Positions 1 through 9,954 of a stretch of 64,000 nt of DNA are shown here, in pieces (positions within the stretch are counted from its first letter, which is position 1; the number at the start of each line of letters is the position of its first letter). The stretch comes from Herbaspirillum sp. RTI4 (GTDB lineage Bacteria > Pseudomonadota > Gammaproteobacteria > Burkholderiales > Burkholderiaceae_D). The stretch is from assembly GCF_034313965.1 (NCBI RefSeq), contig NZ_JAVIWQ010000002.1, forward strand, positions 1 to 64,000, written 5' to 3'. Position numbers and translations under genes: made by a program. The notes beneath the pieces were generated by a model, which was given only the letters and a program-made list of their open reading frames with translations, ran no database searches and was not told where the DNA came from.

Positions 1-2
1 CG

Positions 3-131
3 CCCATGCCAGACCAACATCCCGCCACGCTGCGGCTATTCCGTATGCCGCCGGATGCCGACTGGGCCGGCACCGTTGTCCGTCTCGACGAGGCCCTGCG
101 ATTCAGTCTGAAAGCAGCCAGACCAGGCTGA
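3..131 (+). CDS. C-terminal fragment of an unidentified gene, cut by the window edge
   Basis: A reading frame enters from the left edge and stops with TGA at 129-131. It gives about 43 residues ending in LRFSLKAARPG. Codon third positions are fairly GC-rich, as in neighbouring genes, which makes it plausible as the 3' end of a gene upstream of miaB. An internal ATG at 6 could also start a short ORF. I do not recognise the family, and the frame could be fortuitous. Confidence 0.3.
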   Translation, partial: PMPDQHPATLRLFRMPPDADWAGTVVRLDEALRFSLKAARPG

Positions 132-182
132 TCTGATTCGCCCGGCTCCGGCGGCTCCTCCCCCGGGGCTGCGGCTATCCAA

Positions 183-191
183 TGCTATAAT
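183..191 (+). promoter_or_regulatory. Candidate extended -10 promoter upstream of miaB
   Basis: The sequence TGCTATAAT combines a consensus TATAAT with the TG extension. No good -35 is visible about 17 bp upstream, as expected for an extended -10 promoter. It would give a leader of roughly 235 nt in front of miaB that holds two 12-bp repeat arrays. Inferred from motif only. Confidence 0.4.
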
Positions 192-303
192 CGGCCCCCG
201 TTCTCCCCCGGTTTCCACACCCTTGGTTTTCACACCCTCGTCGCAGTGATCTGTCCTGCGCCCCGGACGCAATCCTGACCCGTATTTCGCCGCTGGACTG
301 TTC

Positions 304-351
304 TATGCGCTGGCTTATGCGATGGCTTATGCGCTGACCTATGCACTCGCC
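304..351 (+). repeat. Four imperfect 12-bp repeats in the miaB leader
   Basis: Four consecutive 12-mers (TATGCGCTGGCT, TATGCGATGGCT, TATGCGCTGACC, TATGCACTCGCC). In one frame they read YALA-YAMA-YALT-YALA and continue open to a TAA at 379-381, but there is no convincing start codon with a Shine-Dalgarno, so a leader peptide is only a possibility. Confidence 0.7.
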
Positions 352-396
352 GGCTGGCCTGTGCGCCGCGGTAAGTCATTTGCAGATGCCTCACAA

Positions 397-432
397 ATTA
401 AGCAATTTATTAAGTAACTTATTAAGCAATTT
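397..432 (+). repeat. Three 12-bp repeats directly abutting the miaB start codon
   Basis: ATTAAGCAATTT, ATTAAGTAACTT and ATTAAGCAATTT follow one another with no gap, and the miaB ATG begins at the next base. The array fills the place where a Shine-Dalgarno would sit; no purine-rich SD is visible within it. Confidence 0.8.
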
Positions 433-1800
433 ATGCAAAAAAAAGTCTTTATTAAAACCTTCGGCTGTCAAATGAACGAGTACGACTCGGACAAGATGGT
501 CGATGTTCTGAACGCTTCCGACGGTCTGATTCGCACCGACCGTCCCGAAGAGGCCGATCTGATCCTGCTCAACACCTGCTCGGTGCGCGAAAAAGCGCAG
601 GAAAAAGTGTTTTCCGACCTGGGCCGTTTGCGCGAACTGAAGAAAAATAATCCCAATCTGCTGATCGGTGTCGGCGGTTGCGTCGCCTCGCAGGAAGGGG
701 CGGAAATCGTCAAGCGCGCGCCCTATGTCGATCTGGTATTCGGCCCGCAAACCCTGCATCGTCTGCCACAACTGATTAACGAGCGACGCGCCAGCGGCCG
801 CCCGCAAGTCGACATCAGCTTTCCCGAAATCGAAAAATTCGACCACATGCCACCGGCCAAAGTGGACGGTGCGACGGCCTTCGTGTCGATCATGGAAGGT
901 TGCAGCAAGTATTGCAGCTATTGCGTGGTGCCTTATACGCGCGGCGAAGAAGTGTCGCGGCCGTTCGAGGACGTGCTGACCGAAGTGGCCGGTCTGGCCG
1001 AACAAGGGGTCAAGGAAATCACGCTGCTCGGGCAAAACGTCAATGCCTTCCGCGGCACCATGGACGACGGCAAGGGCGGCAGCGATATCGCCGACTTCGC
1101 TCTGCTGATCGAATACATTGCCGACATTCCCGGCATAGAACGCATCCGCTTCGTTACCAGCCATCCCAAAGAATTCACGCAGCGCCTGATCGATACTTAC
1201 GCCAAAGTGCCGAAGCTGGTCGATCACCTGTACCTGCCGGCGCAACACGGTTCCGACCGCATTCTCGGTGCCATGAAACGCGGCTATACCGCGCTGGAAT
1301 ACAAATCGGTGATCCGCCGTCTGCGTCTGGTGCGGCCCAACATTGCCATTTCCAGCGATTTCATCGTCGGCTTTCCGGGCGAAACGGAAGAAGATTTCGA
1401 TGCGCTGATGAAGCTGATCACCGATATCGGTTACGACACCAGCTTCAGCTTCATTTTCAGCCCGCGCCCCGGCACGCCGGCCGCCGGTCTGAGCGACGAT
1501 ACGCCGTATGAAGTCAAGCTCAAGCGCCTGCAACATCTGCAAGCGGTGGTGCAGGACAACGCCACCAAAATCAGCATGGCCATGGTCGGCAGCGTGCAAC
1601 GCATTCTGGTCGAAGGGCCGTCCAAAAAAGACCCGGAAGAGTTGCAAGGCCGGACTGAAAACAACCGCGTCGTCAATTTCAACGGCGGCCCCGACGGAGC
1701 GAGCCTGATCGGTCAGATGATTGATGTCCACATCGTGCTGGCTTATCCGTTCTCGCTGCGCGGCGAACCGATTCTCCCCTCACCTCCAGGCTCCGCTTGA
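433..1800 (+). CDS. miaB: tRNA-2-methylthio-N6-isopentenyladenosine synthase MiaB
   Basis: Radical-SAM methylthiotransferase that converts i6A37 to ms2i6A37 in tRNAs reading UNN codons. The 455-residue length is normal. The N-terminal UPF0004 domain carries the three cluster cysteines C12, C49 and C83. The radical-SAM motif C157-x3-C161-x2-C164 lies in [11 protein letters not shown], and a C-terminal TRAM region follows. The ATG at 433 is chosen because the conserved [12 protein letters not shown] segment starts there. Upstream is a 12-bp tandem array instead of an obvious ribosome binding site. The stop overlaps the TTG start of the phoH-like gene, so it heads the miaB-phoH-ybeY-corC-lnt operon. 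Confidence 0.97.
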   Translation: MQKKVFIKTFGCQMNEYDSDKMVDVLNASDGLIRTDRPEEADLILLNTCSVREKAQEKVFSDLGRLRELKKNNPNLLIGVGGCVASQEGAEIVKRAPYVDLVFGPQTLHRLPQLINERRASGRPQVDISFPEIEKFDHMPPAKVDGATAFVSIMEGCSKYCSYCVVPYTRGEEVSRPFEDVLTEVAGLAEQGVKEITLLGQNVNAFRGTMDDGKGGSDIADFALLIEYIADIPGIERIRFVTSHPKEFTQRLIDTYAKVPKLVDHLYLPAQHGSDRILGAMKRGYTALEYKSVIRRLRLVRPNIAISSDFIVGFPGETEEDFDALMKLITDIGYDTSFSFIFSPRPGTPAAGLSDDTPYEVKLKRLQHLQAVVQDNATKISMAMVGSVQRILVEGPSKKDPEELQGRTENNRVVNFNGGPDGASLIGQMIDVHIVLAYPFSLRGEPILPSPPGSA

Positions 1801-2882
1801 AAAAAATGCCGACGCAACCGCAGTACTTCATTCCGCAACCGCTGGATAACAAGCGACTGGCGCATCTGTGCGGTCCGCTCGATGAAAACCTGCGGCAAAT
1901 TGCCATGGCACTGGACGTCACCATCTTCCGGCGCGGAGAAAAATTCATCGCCAGTGGCGACAATGCCCTGCGTGCAGTCGAGATCCTGGCGCATTTCTAC
2001 GAGCGGGCCGACAAACTGGTGTCGCTGCAGGACATCCAACTGGCGCTGGTCGAGCAGCGCGCGGCGCAAAGTCCGGCAGAGAGCGGCAAGTCCGCCTCTT
2101 CCGCTCCCCGCCTCGTCCCCGCCGCAACGGTCGAAGACAGCAAACGTGAAATCGACACCCCGGTGCTGAAAACCCGCAAACACGATCTGCGCGGCCGCAC
2201 CCCGCTGCAAAGCCAGTATCTGCGCGATATTCTGGAACATGACATCACCTTCGGCGTCGGCCCGGCCGGTACCGGCAAAACCTATCTGGCCGTCGCCTGC
2301 GCAGTCGATGCGCTGGAACGCGACGCGGTGCAACGCATCGTGCTGACCCGGCCAGCCGTTGAAGCCGGCGAACGTCTGGGCTTTCTGCCGGGCGATCTGA
2401 CGCAAAAAATCGACCCTTATCTGCGTCCGCTCTACGACGCGCTCTACGAACTGCTCGGTTACGACCGCACGCAAAAGCTGCTGGAAAAACAGATCATCGA
2501 AATCGCGCCGCTGGCCTACATGCGCGGCCGCACCCTCAATCACGCCTTCATCATCCTGGACGAGGCGCAAAACACCACGCCGGAACAGATGAAGATGTTT
2601 CTCACGCGCATCGGCTTTGGCAGCAAGGCGGTAGTCACCGGCGACATCACGCAAATCGATCTGCGCCCTGACCAGCGCAGCGGCCTGACCGACGCGATTG
2701 AAGTCATGCATGACGTCAACGGTATCGCTTTCAGTCGTTTTACCAGCAGCGATGTGGTGCGTCACCCGCTGGTAGCGCGCATAGTCGATGCCTATGAAGC
2801 GATGGGCAATGCCCGTGACACCTCCAGCGCCGCCCTCAAGCGCCTGACGCAAGCCGCCAAAATTCGCCATGTCAAAAAATAA
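1797..2882 (+). CDS. phoH: PhoH-family ATPase (YbeZ type)
   Basis: Predicted cytoplasmic P-loop ATPase of the PhoH/YbeZ family, linked by operon context to YbeY and RNA/ribosome maturation. A Walker A GPAGTGKT starts near residue 155 and a Walker B FIILDEAQ near 250; the N-terminal ~130 residues are less conserved and resemble the nucleic-acid-binding extension of YbeZ. The 361-residue reading uses a TTG at 1797 that overlaps the miaB TGA; an ATG three codons later (1806) is an alternative. It overlaps ybeY by 14 bp, so translation is probably coupled. Biochemical substrate is not established for this family. Confidence 0.93.
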   Translation: MKKMPTQPQYFIPQPLDNKRLAHLCGPLDENLRQIAMALDVTIFRRGEKFIASGDNALRAVEILAHFYERADKLVSLQDIQLALVEQRAAQSPAESGKSASSAPRLVPAATVEDSKREIDTPVLKTRKHDLRGRTPLQSQYLRDILEHDITFGVGPAGTGKTYLAVACAVDALERDAVQRIVLTRPAVEAGERLGFLPGDLTQKIDPYLRPLYDALYELLGYDRTQKLLEKQIIEIAPLAYMRGRTLNHAFIILDEAQNTTPEQMKMFLTRIGFGSKAVVTGDITQIDLRPDQRSGLTDAIEVMHDVNGIAFSRFTSSDVVRHPLVARIVDAYEAMGNARDTSSAALKRLTQAAKIRHVKK

Positions 2883-3402
2883 AACGCCACCGGCTGTCGC
2901 GCCGGGCAAGCCGGCCAAAAAATCGCCGCGCCCGGCTTTATCCCTTTCGGTGCAATATCCCGATCCGCGCCTGCAAGCCGTCCTGTCGCGTCCGCAAGTC
3001 CGGCGCTGGGTGCAAGCCGCACTGCTGGCACCGGCGCAACTGACCCTGCGTTTCGTCGACGCTGCCGAAGGGCAGGCGCTCAACCGCGACTACCGTGGCA
3101 AGGATTACGCCACCAATGTGCTGACTTTCGCCTATTCCGCCGACGCCGACGAGGAAAAATTCGCCGCCAGCGATGATCTGCCGACGCAGGCCGACATCGT
3201 GCTCTGCACCGATGTGCTGGAAAGCGAAGCTGCCGCGCAGGGCAAAAGCGTGGTCGATCACGCGGCGCATCTGATCGTGCATGGCGTGCTGCACGCCCAG
3301 GGCTACGATCATGAAAACAACGAAGAAGCGGAAGAGATGGAACAACTCGAAATCGAGATTCTGGCCCGCTGCGGACTGGCCAATCCCTACCTGGAACGCT
3401 GA
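2869..3402 (+). CDS. ybeY: Endoribonuclease / rRNA maturation factor YbeY
   Basis: Zinc-dependent single-strand endoribonuclease family needed for 16S rRNA 3' processing and ribosome quality control. The metal motif H138-x3-H142-x5-H148 is intact ([11 protein letters not shown]). The 177-residue protein has an N-terminal lysine/proline-rich extension of about 25 residues before the conserved fold. The ATG at 2869 lies inside the end of the phoH-like gene, a common YbeZ-YbeY arrangement suggesting coupled expression of partners. Confidence 0.96.
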   Translation: MSKNKTPPAVAPGKPAKKSPRPALSLSVQYPDPRLQAVLSRPQVRRWVQAALLAPAQLTLRFVDAAEGQALNRDYRGKDYATNVLTFAYSADADEEKFAASDDLPTQADIVLCTDVLESEAAAQGKSVVDHAAHLIVHGVLHAQGYDHENNEEAEEMEQLEIEILARCGLANPYLER

Positions 3403-3533
3403 ATGGAACACTGACCCGGCCACCCCGGGGCCTGTTGTCAACAAACCCTTACGGTGGCATTTCATCGTGCAGACATTTTTTTGTTGTATCCTGTATCCCC
3501 TCAAAACAACGTCGGACCCACGGCTCACGCCAT

Positions 3534-4421
3534 ATGCAAGATCTCCCTCCCGGTAGCGCCAAATCCCTTGACGCAAAGCCTCATCGTTCATTATTTGAAC
3601 GTCTGACCGCCCTGATTTCCCCCGAACCAGAAAATCGAGCCGAACTGCTCGAAGTGTTGCAGGATGCCCACGAACGCAATCTGATCGACGCCGATGCGCT
3701 CTCGATGATCGAAGGCGTGTTCCAGGTCTCCGATCTGGCCGCGCGCGACATCATGGTGCCGCGCTCCCAGATGGACAGCATCGACATCAGCAAACCCATA
3801 GAAACCTGGATGCCGGACGTGCTGACGACCGCCCATTCCCGTTTCCCGGCCGTGGAAGGCGAACGCGACAAAGTCATCGGCATCTTGCTGGCCAAGGATT
3901 TGCTGCGCTACTACGCCGAAGAATCCTTCGACGTGCGCGACATGCTGCGCCCCGCCGTGTTCATCCCCGAATCGAAACGTCTCAACGTGCTGCTGCGCGA
4001 CTTCCGCGCCAACCGCAACCACATGGCCATCGTGGTCGACGAATACGGCGGTGTCGCCGGACTCATCACCATCGAAGACGTGCTGGAACAGATCGTCGGC
4101 GATATCGAAGACGAATACGATTTCGATGAGGCCGAAGACAATATCCTGTCCATCAAGGACGGTGCCAATGGCGCGCGCTGGCGCGTCAAGGCCCTGACTG
4201 AAATCACCCAGTTCAACGAAGAACTGGACACGCATTTTTCAGACCACGACGCCGACACCCTCGGCGGCATGGTGGCCAACCATCTGGGCCGCGTGCCGCG
4301 CAAGGGCGACAGCGTCGATATCGACGGCGTGCGCTTTGAAGTGCTGCGCGCTGATGCACGTCAGGTGCATGTGCTGCTGGTAGAAAAATTGCCGTCGGCT
4401 TTCGCCGCCGACGCATCTTGA
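3534..4421 (+). CDS. corC: CorC/HlyC-type CBS-domain transporter-associated protein (YbeX)
   Basis: Cytoplasmic CBS-pair protein of the CorC/YbeX family, associated with magnesium/cobalt handling; recent work on the family also links YbeX to ribosome metabolism. Two CBS domains span roughly residues 65-190 (VPRSQMDSIDI then VDEYGGVAGLITIEDVLEQI), followed by the C-terminal CorC_HlyC domain (VRFEVLRADARQVH). The start is set at ATG 3534 (295 residues) because the frame upstream to TTG 3435 is not conserved-looking. The stop overlaps the lnt TTG start. Confidence 0.93.
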   Translation: MQDLPPGSAKSLDAKPHRSLFERLTALISPEPENRAELLEVLQDAHERNLIDADALSMIEGVFQVSDLAARDIMVPRSQMDSIDISKPIETWMPDVLTTAHSRFPAVEGERDKVIGILLAKDLLRYYAEESFDVRDMLRPAVFIPESKRLNVLLRDFRANRNHMAIVVDEYGGVAGLITIEDVLEQIVGDIEDEYDFDEAEDNILSIKDGANGARWRVKALTEITQFNEELDTHFSDHDADTLGGMVANHLGRVPRKGDSVDIDGVRFEVLRADARQVHVLLVEKLPSAFAADAS

Positions 4422-6058
4422 CGCCAAGCGCCAGCAACATCCCCCGGCCCTCCGAAGCGCCGGGGGGCCCACTTCCCCGCACATTGCTGATGATTTTATT
4501 GGCGCTGCTGCTGGGCGCTGCCACGACGCTGGCGTTTGCTCCGTTTTCCCTCTGGCCGCTGCAAATCCTGACACTGGCCTGGCTGATCCGCACCGTCCTG
4601 CTCACCGGTCATGCCGGTCACGCCCACCCACTGCGCGACAGCGCCTGGGTCGGCTGGGCCTATGGCACCGGCGGCATTGCCTGCGGCATGCACTGGCTGT
4701 ATTTCAGCATGCACACCTATGGCGGTATGCCGGGCTGGATGGCGGCACTGGCCGTAGCCCTGCTCGCCGCCTTCCTCGGCCTGTTCACCGCCGCTGCCAT
4801 GGTGCTGGCAAGCTGGCTACGCCAGCGCTGGCAGACGTCGGACAAAGCCATGGCGCTGCTGATGTTGCCAGCCGTCTGGCTGCTCTCCGAATGGCTGCGC
4901 GGCTGGCTGCTGACCGGTCTGCCTTGGATCAGCAGCGGCTACGCGCATAGCGTCAGCCCGCTGGCCGGTTTCGCCCCGCTGTTAGGCGTCTACGGCGTCG
5001 GCGGCATCGCCGCGCTGATGGCCGGTGCATTGGCACTGCTGACGCTGCCCGGCAAATCGAAAACGCTCCCTGCTTTCCTGATTCTTGGCTTGCTGGTAGG
5101 CGGCGTACTGCTAAGGCTGGTGCCGTGGACGGCACCGCAAGGTCAGCCGATCACGGTCCGCCTGCTCCAGGGCAATATCACGCCGGACATCAAATACACC
5201 GATGAAGGCATGCGGGCAACCCTCAATACCTACGCCGACATGATCCGGGACCAGCCCGCCGATCTGATCGCCACGCCGGAAACGGCCATCCCGCTAGTGC
5301 AGCAACAACTGCCACCGGACTTCCTGCCGAATCTGCGTACCTTCGCGCAGCAATCGGACAGCCATCTGGCGCTGGGCATGGTGTTTTCCGACGCGCCACA
5401 GGAATACAGCAACAGCGTCCTGGGCATCTCCCCGGACCCGACCGCTATCCAGCCCTATCGTTACGACAAACATCACCTGGTGCCTTTCGGCGAATTTGTG
5501 CCGACCGGTTTCCGCTGGTTCATCGACCTGATGAACATCCCGCTGGGCGACCTCACACGCGGCACCCGACAGCAAGCGCCGTTTGCCGTCAGGAACCAAT
5601 GGATATTGCCCAATATTTGCTACGAAGATTTGTTTGGCGAAGAAATCGCCGGCTCGCTGGCCGCCGCCCGCCGCGATGGAGCGCCACAAGCCAGCATCCT
5701 GCTCAACATGTCCGACATTGCCTGGTTCGGCAATTCCATTGCCATACCGCAGCACTTGCAGATTTCGCAAATGCGGGCGCTGGAAACGGGACGCCCGATG
5801 TTGCGCGCCACCAATACCGGCGCTACCGCAGTAATCGATCCCAAGGGCCGCATCCTGGCGCAACTGACACCGTCCATGCGCGGCGTCCTGAGCGCCACGG
5901 TGCAGGGTTACGGCGGTCAGACCCCCTATCTGCTGGCGGGAAACCTGCCTGCGGTGCTGCTGGCGCTGCTGATGTTGCTGCTCTGCTGGCGGCAATATCG
6001 ACGTTCGCAGCAGCCGTCGCAAGGGCATGATTCGCATACCATTAGCAAAACCCGTTAA
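4418..6058 (+). CDS. lnt: Apolipoprotein N-acyltransferase Lnt
   Basis: Inner-membrane enzyme that N-acylates the lipid-modified cysteine of lipoproteins, the last step of their maturation. The N-terminal ~210 residues form several membrane segments (LLMILLALLLGAATTLAF and following), then a nitrilase-like periplasmic domain. The expected catalytic triad is present as E288 (ATPETAIP), K351 (DKHHLVPFGEF) and C401 (NICYEDLFG). A final hydrophobic segment precedes the polar tail. The 546-residue frame begins with TTG at 4418 overlapping the corC TGA; no better upstream-spaced ATG precedes the first membrane helix. Last gene of the miaB operon. Confidence 0.95.
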   Translation: MTPSASNIPRPSEAPGGPLPRTLLMILLALLLGAATTLAFAPFSLWPLQILTLAWLIRTVLLTGHAGHAHPLRDSAWVGWAYGTGGIACGMHWLYFSMHTYGGMPGWMAALAVALLAAFLGLFTAAAMVLASWLRQRWQTSDKAMALLMLPAVWLLSEWLRGWLLTGLPWISSGYAHSVSPLAGFAPLLGVYGVGGIAALMAGALALLTLPGKSKTLPAFLILGLLVGGVLLRLVPWTAPQGQPITVRLLQGNITPDIKYTDEGMRATLNTYADMIRDQPADLIATPETAIPLVQQQLPPDFLPNLRTFAQQSDSHLALGMVFSDAPQEYSNSVLGISPDPTAIQPYRYDKHHLVPFGEFVPTGFRWFIDLMNIPLGDLTRGTRQQAPFAVRNQWILPNICYEDLFGEEIAGSLAAARRDGAPQASILLNMSDIAWFGNSIAIPQHLQISQMRALETGRPMLRATNTGATAVIDPKGRILAQLTPSMRGVLSATVQGYGGQTPYLLAGNLPAVLLALLMLLLCWRQYRRSQQPSQGHDSHTISKTR

Positions 6059-6076
6059 AATTCGAGCCTTGGTTGT

Positions 6077-6110
6077 CGGCGTGGCGCGCATAGTGCGCTA
6101 AACAACGCCG
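6077..6110 (+). promoter_or_regulatory. Nested hairpin between lnt and glyQ
   Basis: CGGCGT (6077-6082) pairs with ACGCCG (6105-6110), and inside it GCGCA (6086-6090) pairs with TGCGC (6094-6098). No U-tract follows. It could be a weak terminator of the lnt operon or a leader structure of glyQ; the sequence alone does not decide. Confidence 0.4.
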
Positions 6111-6142
6111 TGTGTACGACCCTTCACCTACTTCCCCCCGAC

Positions 6143-7054
6143 ATGCTGACATTTCAACAAATCATCCTCAAACTGCAAGACTATTGGGCCACGCAAGGCT
6201 GCGCGCTGCTGCAACCCTACGACATGGAAGTCGGTGCCGGTACCTCGCACACCGCCACTTTCCTGCGCGCCATCGGCCCGGAACCGTGGCGCGCCGCCTA
6301 CGTCCAGCCCTCGCGCCGCCCGAAAGACGGCCGCTACGGCGACAACCCCAACCGCATGCAGCACTACTACCAATATCAGGTGGTATTGAAACCCGCGCCG
6401 GAAAACATTCTCGACCTCTACCTCGGATCGCTGGAAGCGCTGGGGCTCGATCTGAAAAAGAACGATGTCCGCTTCGTCGAAGACGACTGGGAAAACCCGA
6501 CGCTGGGTGCCTGGGGACTGGGCTGGGAAGTCTGGCTCAACGGCATGGAAGTCACGCAGTTTACGTATTTCCAGCAGGTCGGCGGCATCGACTGCAAACC
6601 GGTATTGGGTGAAATCACCTACGGTATCGAACGACTGGCCATGTATTTGCAGCAAGTGGAAAACGTCTACGATCTGGTGTGGACCGAATGGACGGACAAC
6701 GGCGTCAAAAAAAGCCTGTCGTACGGCGATGTTTTCCACCAGAACGAAGTGGAGCAATCGACCTTCAATTTCGAACACTCGAATACGGAATTCCTGTTTT
6801 CGCTGTTTACCAATTACGAAGCCGAAGCCAAGCGCATTCTGGAAGTGCCGCTGACCCTGCCGGCCTACGAAATGATTTTGAAAGCGGCGCACACTTTCAA
6901 CCTGCTCGACGCCCGCGGGGCCATTTCCGTGACCGAGCGCGCCGCCTATATCGGCCGCATCCGCACCCTGTCACGGGCCGTGGCGCAAGCCTATTACGCC
7001 TCGCGTGAACAGTTGGGTTTCCCCATGCTCGAGCAGACGCAGCAAACTGCCTAA
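6143..7054 (+). CDS. glyQ: Glycyl-tRNA synthetase alpha subunit
   Basis: Catalytic alpha subunit of the bacterial alpha2beta2 class II glycyl-tRNA synthetase. Starting at ATG 6143 ([15 protein letters not shown]) gives 303 residues, the usual family length; an upstream GTG at 6110 would add 11 residues that look unconserved. Recognisable segments include [19 protein letters not shown] and [17 protein letters not shown], characteristic of GlyQ active-site motifs. glyS follows 69 bp downstream, so both subunits are probably made from one transcript. Confidence 0.97.
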   Translation: MLTFQQIILKLQDYWATQGCALLQPYDMEVGAGTSHTATFLRAIGPEPWRAAYVQPSRRPKDGRYGDNPNRMQHYYQYQVVLKPAPENILDLYLGSLEALGLDLKKNDVRFVEDDWENPTLGAWGLGWEVWLNGMEVTQFTYFQQVGGIDCKPVLGEITYGIERLAMYLQQVENVYDLVWTEWTDNGVKKSLSYGDVFHQNEVEQSTFNFEHSNTEFLFSLFTNYEAEAKRILEVPLTLPAYEMILKAAHTFNLLDARGAISVTERAAYIGRIRTLSRAVAQAYYASREQLGFPMLEQTQQTA

Positions 7055-7123
7055 GGTGCCTGCCAACGCGCCTGCCGCCACAATCAAAACACGACCAGAA
7101 CACAATAAGAGCACGAGCACCCC

Positions 7124-9241
7124 ATGAATCAGACCCTGTTAGTAGAACTCCAGACCGAAGAATTGCCTCCCAAGGCACTCGCCAAACTGGGCGATGCCTT
7201 CGCCGATGGCATAGTCAAAGGCTTGCAGACACGCGGCTATATTGATGCCGACGCTGTTACCACCACCTTCGCCAGCCCGCGTCGGCTGGCCGTCTCGATC
7301 AGCGGCGTGCGCGCCGTGTCGCCGGACAAAGCGCTGCGCGAAAAAGTCTTGCCCGTCACCGTGGCGCTCAATGCCGAAGGGCATCCGACCGCCCCGCTGA
7401 TCAAAAAGCTGGCGGCGCTGGCGATCCAGACCGGCGCCACCATCATCACGCCCGACGAACTGGAACGCGCACAGGACGGTAAAGCGGAGAGCTTCTTTTA
7501 CAGCTACACCGCCAAAGGCAGTCCGCTGGCAAGCGGCTTGCAAAGTGCGCTGGAAGATACTCTGGCCAAATTGCCGATTCCCAAACTGATGAGCTATCAG
7601 CGGCAAAGCGGGCGCGATACCGGTACCACCGTGCATTTCGTGCGTCCCGCCCACCGCTTGCTGGTACTGCATGGCGATGCCGTGGTACCGGTGCATTTGC
7701 TGGGGCTGGACGCTGATCGCATCACGCAGGGTCATCGTTTTCTCTCCCAAGGCGCGCTCACGCTCGACCACGCCGACGGCTACGCCGCGCTGCTGAGCGG
7801 TGCCGGCAAAGTGATTGCCAGCTTTGACGAGCGCAAGGAAAAAATCCGTAGCGCCTTGCTCGCCCAAGCCGGTACCGATCAGGTGCTGATGCCGGAAGCG
7901 CTGCTCGATGAAGTCACCGGTCTGGTCGAATGGCCGGCCGTCTACGCATGCCGTTTCGACGACGAATTCCTGAGCGTGCCGCAAGAGTGCCTGGTGCTGA
8001 CCATGCAAACCAATCAGAAATATTTTGCGCTGACCGATGCCAGCGGCTTGCTGCGCTCGCGCTTTCTGATCGTCTCCAATCTGGAAACGACTGATCCGAG
8101 TCACATCATTGAGGGCAATGAACGGGTCGTCCGTCCGCGCTTGTCGGATGCCAAATTCTTTTTTGAACAAGACAAGAAAAAAACCCTGGCTTCGCGCGTG
8201 CCGCTGCTGGCCAACGTGGTCTATCACAACAAGCTGGGCAACCAATTGCAACGCACTGAGCGGGTACAGGCGCTGGCCGTGGCCATCGCCGGGCTGCTTG
8301 GCGCCGATGCCGTACTGACCAGTCGCGCTGCGCTGCTGGCTAAAACCGATCTGCTGACCGACATGGTCGGTGAATTCCCGGAACTGCAAGGCATCATGGG
8401 TGGCTACTACGCCCGCCACGACGGCGAGGCCAATGAAGTCGCCCTGAGCGCGGCCGAACACTATCAACCGCGTTTCGCCGGCGACACGCTGCCGACCACG
8501 CCGGTCAGCACCGCCGTCGCGCTGGCCGACAAACTGGAAACGCTGGTCGGTATCTGGGGCATAGGCCTGCAACCGACCGGCGACAAAGACCCGTTCGCCT
8601 TGCGCCGCCATGCGCTGGGCATCGTGCGCATGCTGGTCGAGAAGCACTTGCCCTTGTCGGTCGCTGCGCTGCTGGCTGCTGCCAAAGCGGTCTTCAGCGG
8701 CTACCCGGACTTCAAAGCACCGGGGCCTGAACTGGCTGATTTCCTCTACGACCGCCTGCGCGGTTTGCTGCGCGAACGCGGTCATGTCGTCAATGAAATC
8801 GAAGCGGTCGTGGCGCAACAGCCGGACGTGCTCAACGACATTGCCGACCGCCTGCTCGCGGTCCACGCCTTTGCCGCCTTGCCGGAAGCGGAAGCGCTGG
8901 CAGCGGCCAACAAGCGCATCACCAACATCCTCAAAAAATCGACCATCCCCGCTGGCACTGGGCACGCAGTACAAGCCGATTTGCTGGTCGAAGCCGCCGA
9001 GAAAAATTTGCATGCGGTCATGCTGCAACTCGCGCCGCAAGTTGATGCTGCCTGCAACAGCGGCGATTTCGCCGGTGCATTGCAAGCGCTGGCCCGTCTG
9101 CGTCAGGACGTCGATACTTTCTTTGCCGACGTGATGGTGAACGCCGAAGACCCGCAATTGCGCGACAACCGGCTGGCCTTGCTGGCCGAGCTGCATCGGA
9201 TGCTCAATCGGGTTGCCGATATTTCCAAACTGGCGGTCTGA
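7124..9241 (+). CDS. glyS: Glycyl-tRNA synthetase beta subunit
   Basis: Beta subunit of the tetrameric glycyl-tRNA synthetase, which binds tRNA-Gly and supports the alpha subunit. The 705-residue length is typical. It begins [19 protein letters not shown], the family's standard N-terminus, and contains the internal HD-like region ([17 protein letters not shown], then [15 protein letters not shown]) and a C-terminal helical anticodon-binding part ([19 protein letters not shown]). The stop precedes the gmhB ATG by only 4 bp, suggesting cotranscription. Confidence 0.97.
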   Translation: MNQTLLVELQTEELPPKALAKLGDAFADGIVKGLQTRGYIDADAVTTTFASPRRLAVSISGVRAVSPDKALREKVLPVTVALNAEGHPTAPLIKKLAALAIQTGATIITPDELERAQDGKAESFFYSYTAKGSPLASGLQSALEDTLAKLPIPKLMSYQRQSGRDTGTTVHFVRPAHRLLVLHGDAVVPVHLLGLDADRITQGHRFLSQGALTLDHADGYAALLSGAGKVIASFDERKEKIRSALLAQAGTDQVLMPEALLDEVTGLVEWPAVYACRFDDEFLSVPQECLVLTMQTNQKYFALTDASGLLRSRFLIVSNLETTDPSHIIEGNERVVRPRLSDAKFFFEQDKKKTLASRVPLLANVVYHNKLGNQLQRTERVQALAVAIAGLLGADAVLTSRAALLAKTDLLTDMVGEFPELQGIMGGYYARHDGEANEVALSAAEHYQPRFAGDTLPTTPVSTAVALADKLETLVGIWGIGLQPTGDKDPFALRRHALGIVRMLVEKHLPLSVAALLAAAKAVFSGYPDFKAPGPELADFLYDRLRGLLRERGHVVNEIEAVVAQQPDVLNDIADRLLAVHAFAALPEAEALAAANKRITNILKKSTIPAGTGHAVQADLLVEAAEKNLHAVMLQLAPQVDAACNSGDFAGALQALARLRQDVDTFFADVMVNAEDPQLRDNRLALLAELHRMLNRVADISKLAV

Positions 9242-9245
9242 ACTG

Positions 9246-9833
9246 ATGGGCTCCGATACCAAGCCGGTGAGGCCGTTAAAACTGATCATCCTGGACCGCG
9301 ACGGCGTGATCAACATGGACTCGGACGCCTTCATCAAGACGCCGGCAGAATGGCTGCCCATCAAAGGCTCGCTGGAAGCCATCGCGCGGCTCAATCAGGC
9401 AGGCTATAGGGTAGTGGTGGCGACCAATCAATCGGGCGTGGCACGCGGCCTGTTCGATATGGTCACGCTCAATGCGATCCACCATAAAATGCATACAGCC
9501 GCGCAACAGGTGGGCGCCGATATCGACGCCGTTTTCTTTTGCCCGCATTCCGCTGACGACAATTGCGATTGCCGTAAGCCGAAAGCTGGGATGTTCACCG
9601 ATATTGCGCGTCGTTATAACCTCAGCCTGCGCGGCGGCGTGATCACGGTTGGCGATTCACTGCGCGATTTGCAGGCAGGCTTTGTCGCCGGTTGCGCGCC
9701 GTATCTGGTGCTGACCGGCAAAGGGAAAAAATCGCTGGATAAGGGCGGCTTGCCACCGGGTACACTGGTCTTCCCTGATCTGGCGGCGGCGGTGGATTTC
9801 ATACTCAAGCCGTCGATGGAAGTGGCTGTCTGA
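9246..9833 (+). CDS. gmhB: D-glycero-beta-D-manno-heptose 1,7-bisphosphate 7-phosphatase
   Basis: HAD-superfamily phosphatase acting in ADP-heptose synthesis for the LPS inner core. HAD motif I is LDRDGVIN near residues 17-24, motif II ATNQSGVARG, and motif IV GDSLRDLQAG. The zinc-loop segment CPHSADDNCDCRKP is typical of GmhB rather than HisB. ATG 9246 is chosen (195 residues); an overlapping upstream TTG would extend into glyS. Confidence 0.93.
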   Translation: MGSDTKPVRPLKLIILDRDGVINMDSDAFIKTPAEWLPIKGSLEAIARLNQAGYRVVVATNQSGVARGLFDMVTLNAIHHKMHTAAQQVGADIDAVFFCPHSADDNCDCRKPKAGMFTDIARRYNLSLRGGVITVGDSLRDLQAGFVAGCAPYLVLTGKGKKSLDKGGLPPGTLVFPDLAAAVDFILKPSMEVAV

Positions 9834-9954
9834 AAGACGGCTGCCTGGTCTGACACCGCTTGTTGCCCTGCCGCTTTCTGAAGTATCGGCCCACTGCCCC
9901 GCACCGAGCCGCTATCTGATTTGTGATGTGAACCGTCTAACCGGAGTTTGAATC

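Noticed and set aside
391..1731. Long minus-strand frame opposite miaB
   Set aside because: It is an antisense shadow of a clear miaB gene; GC-rich codon use produces such frames opposite many genes here.
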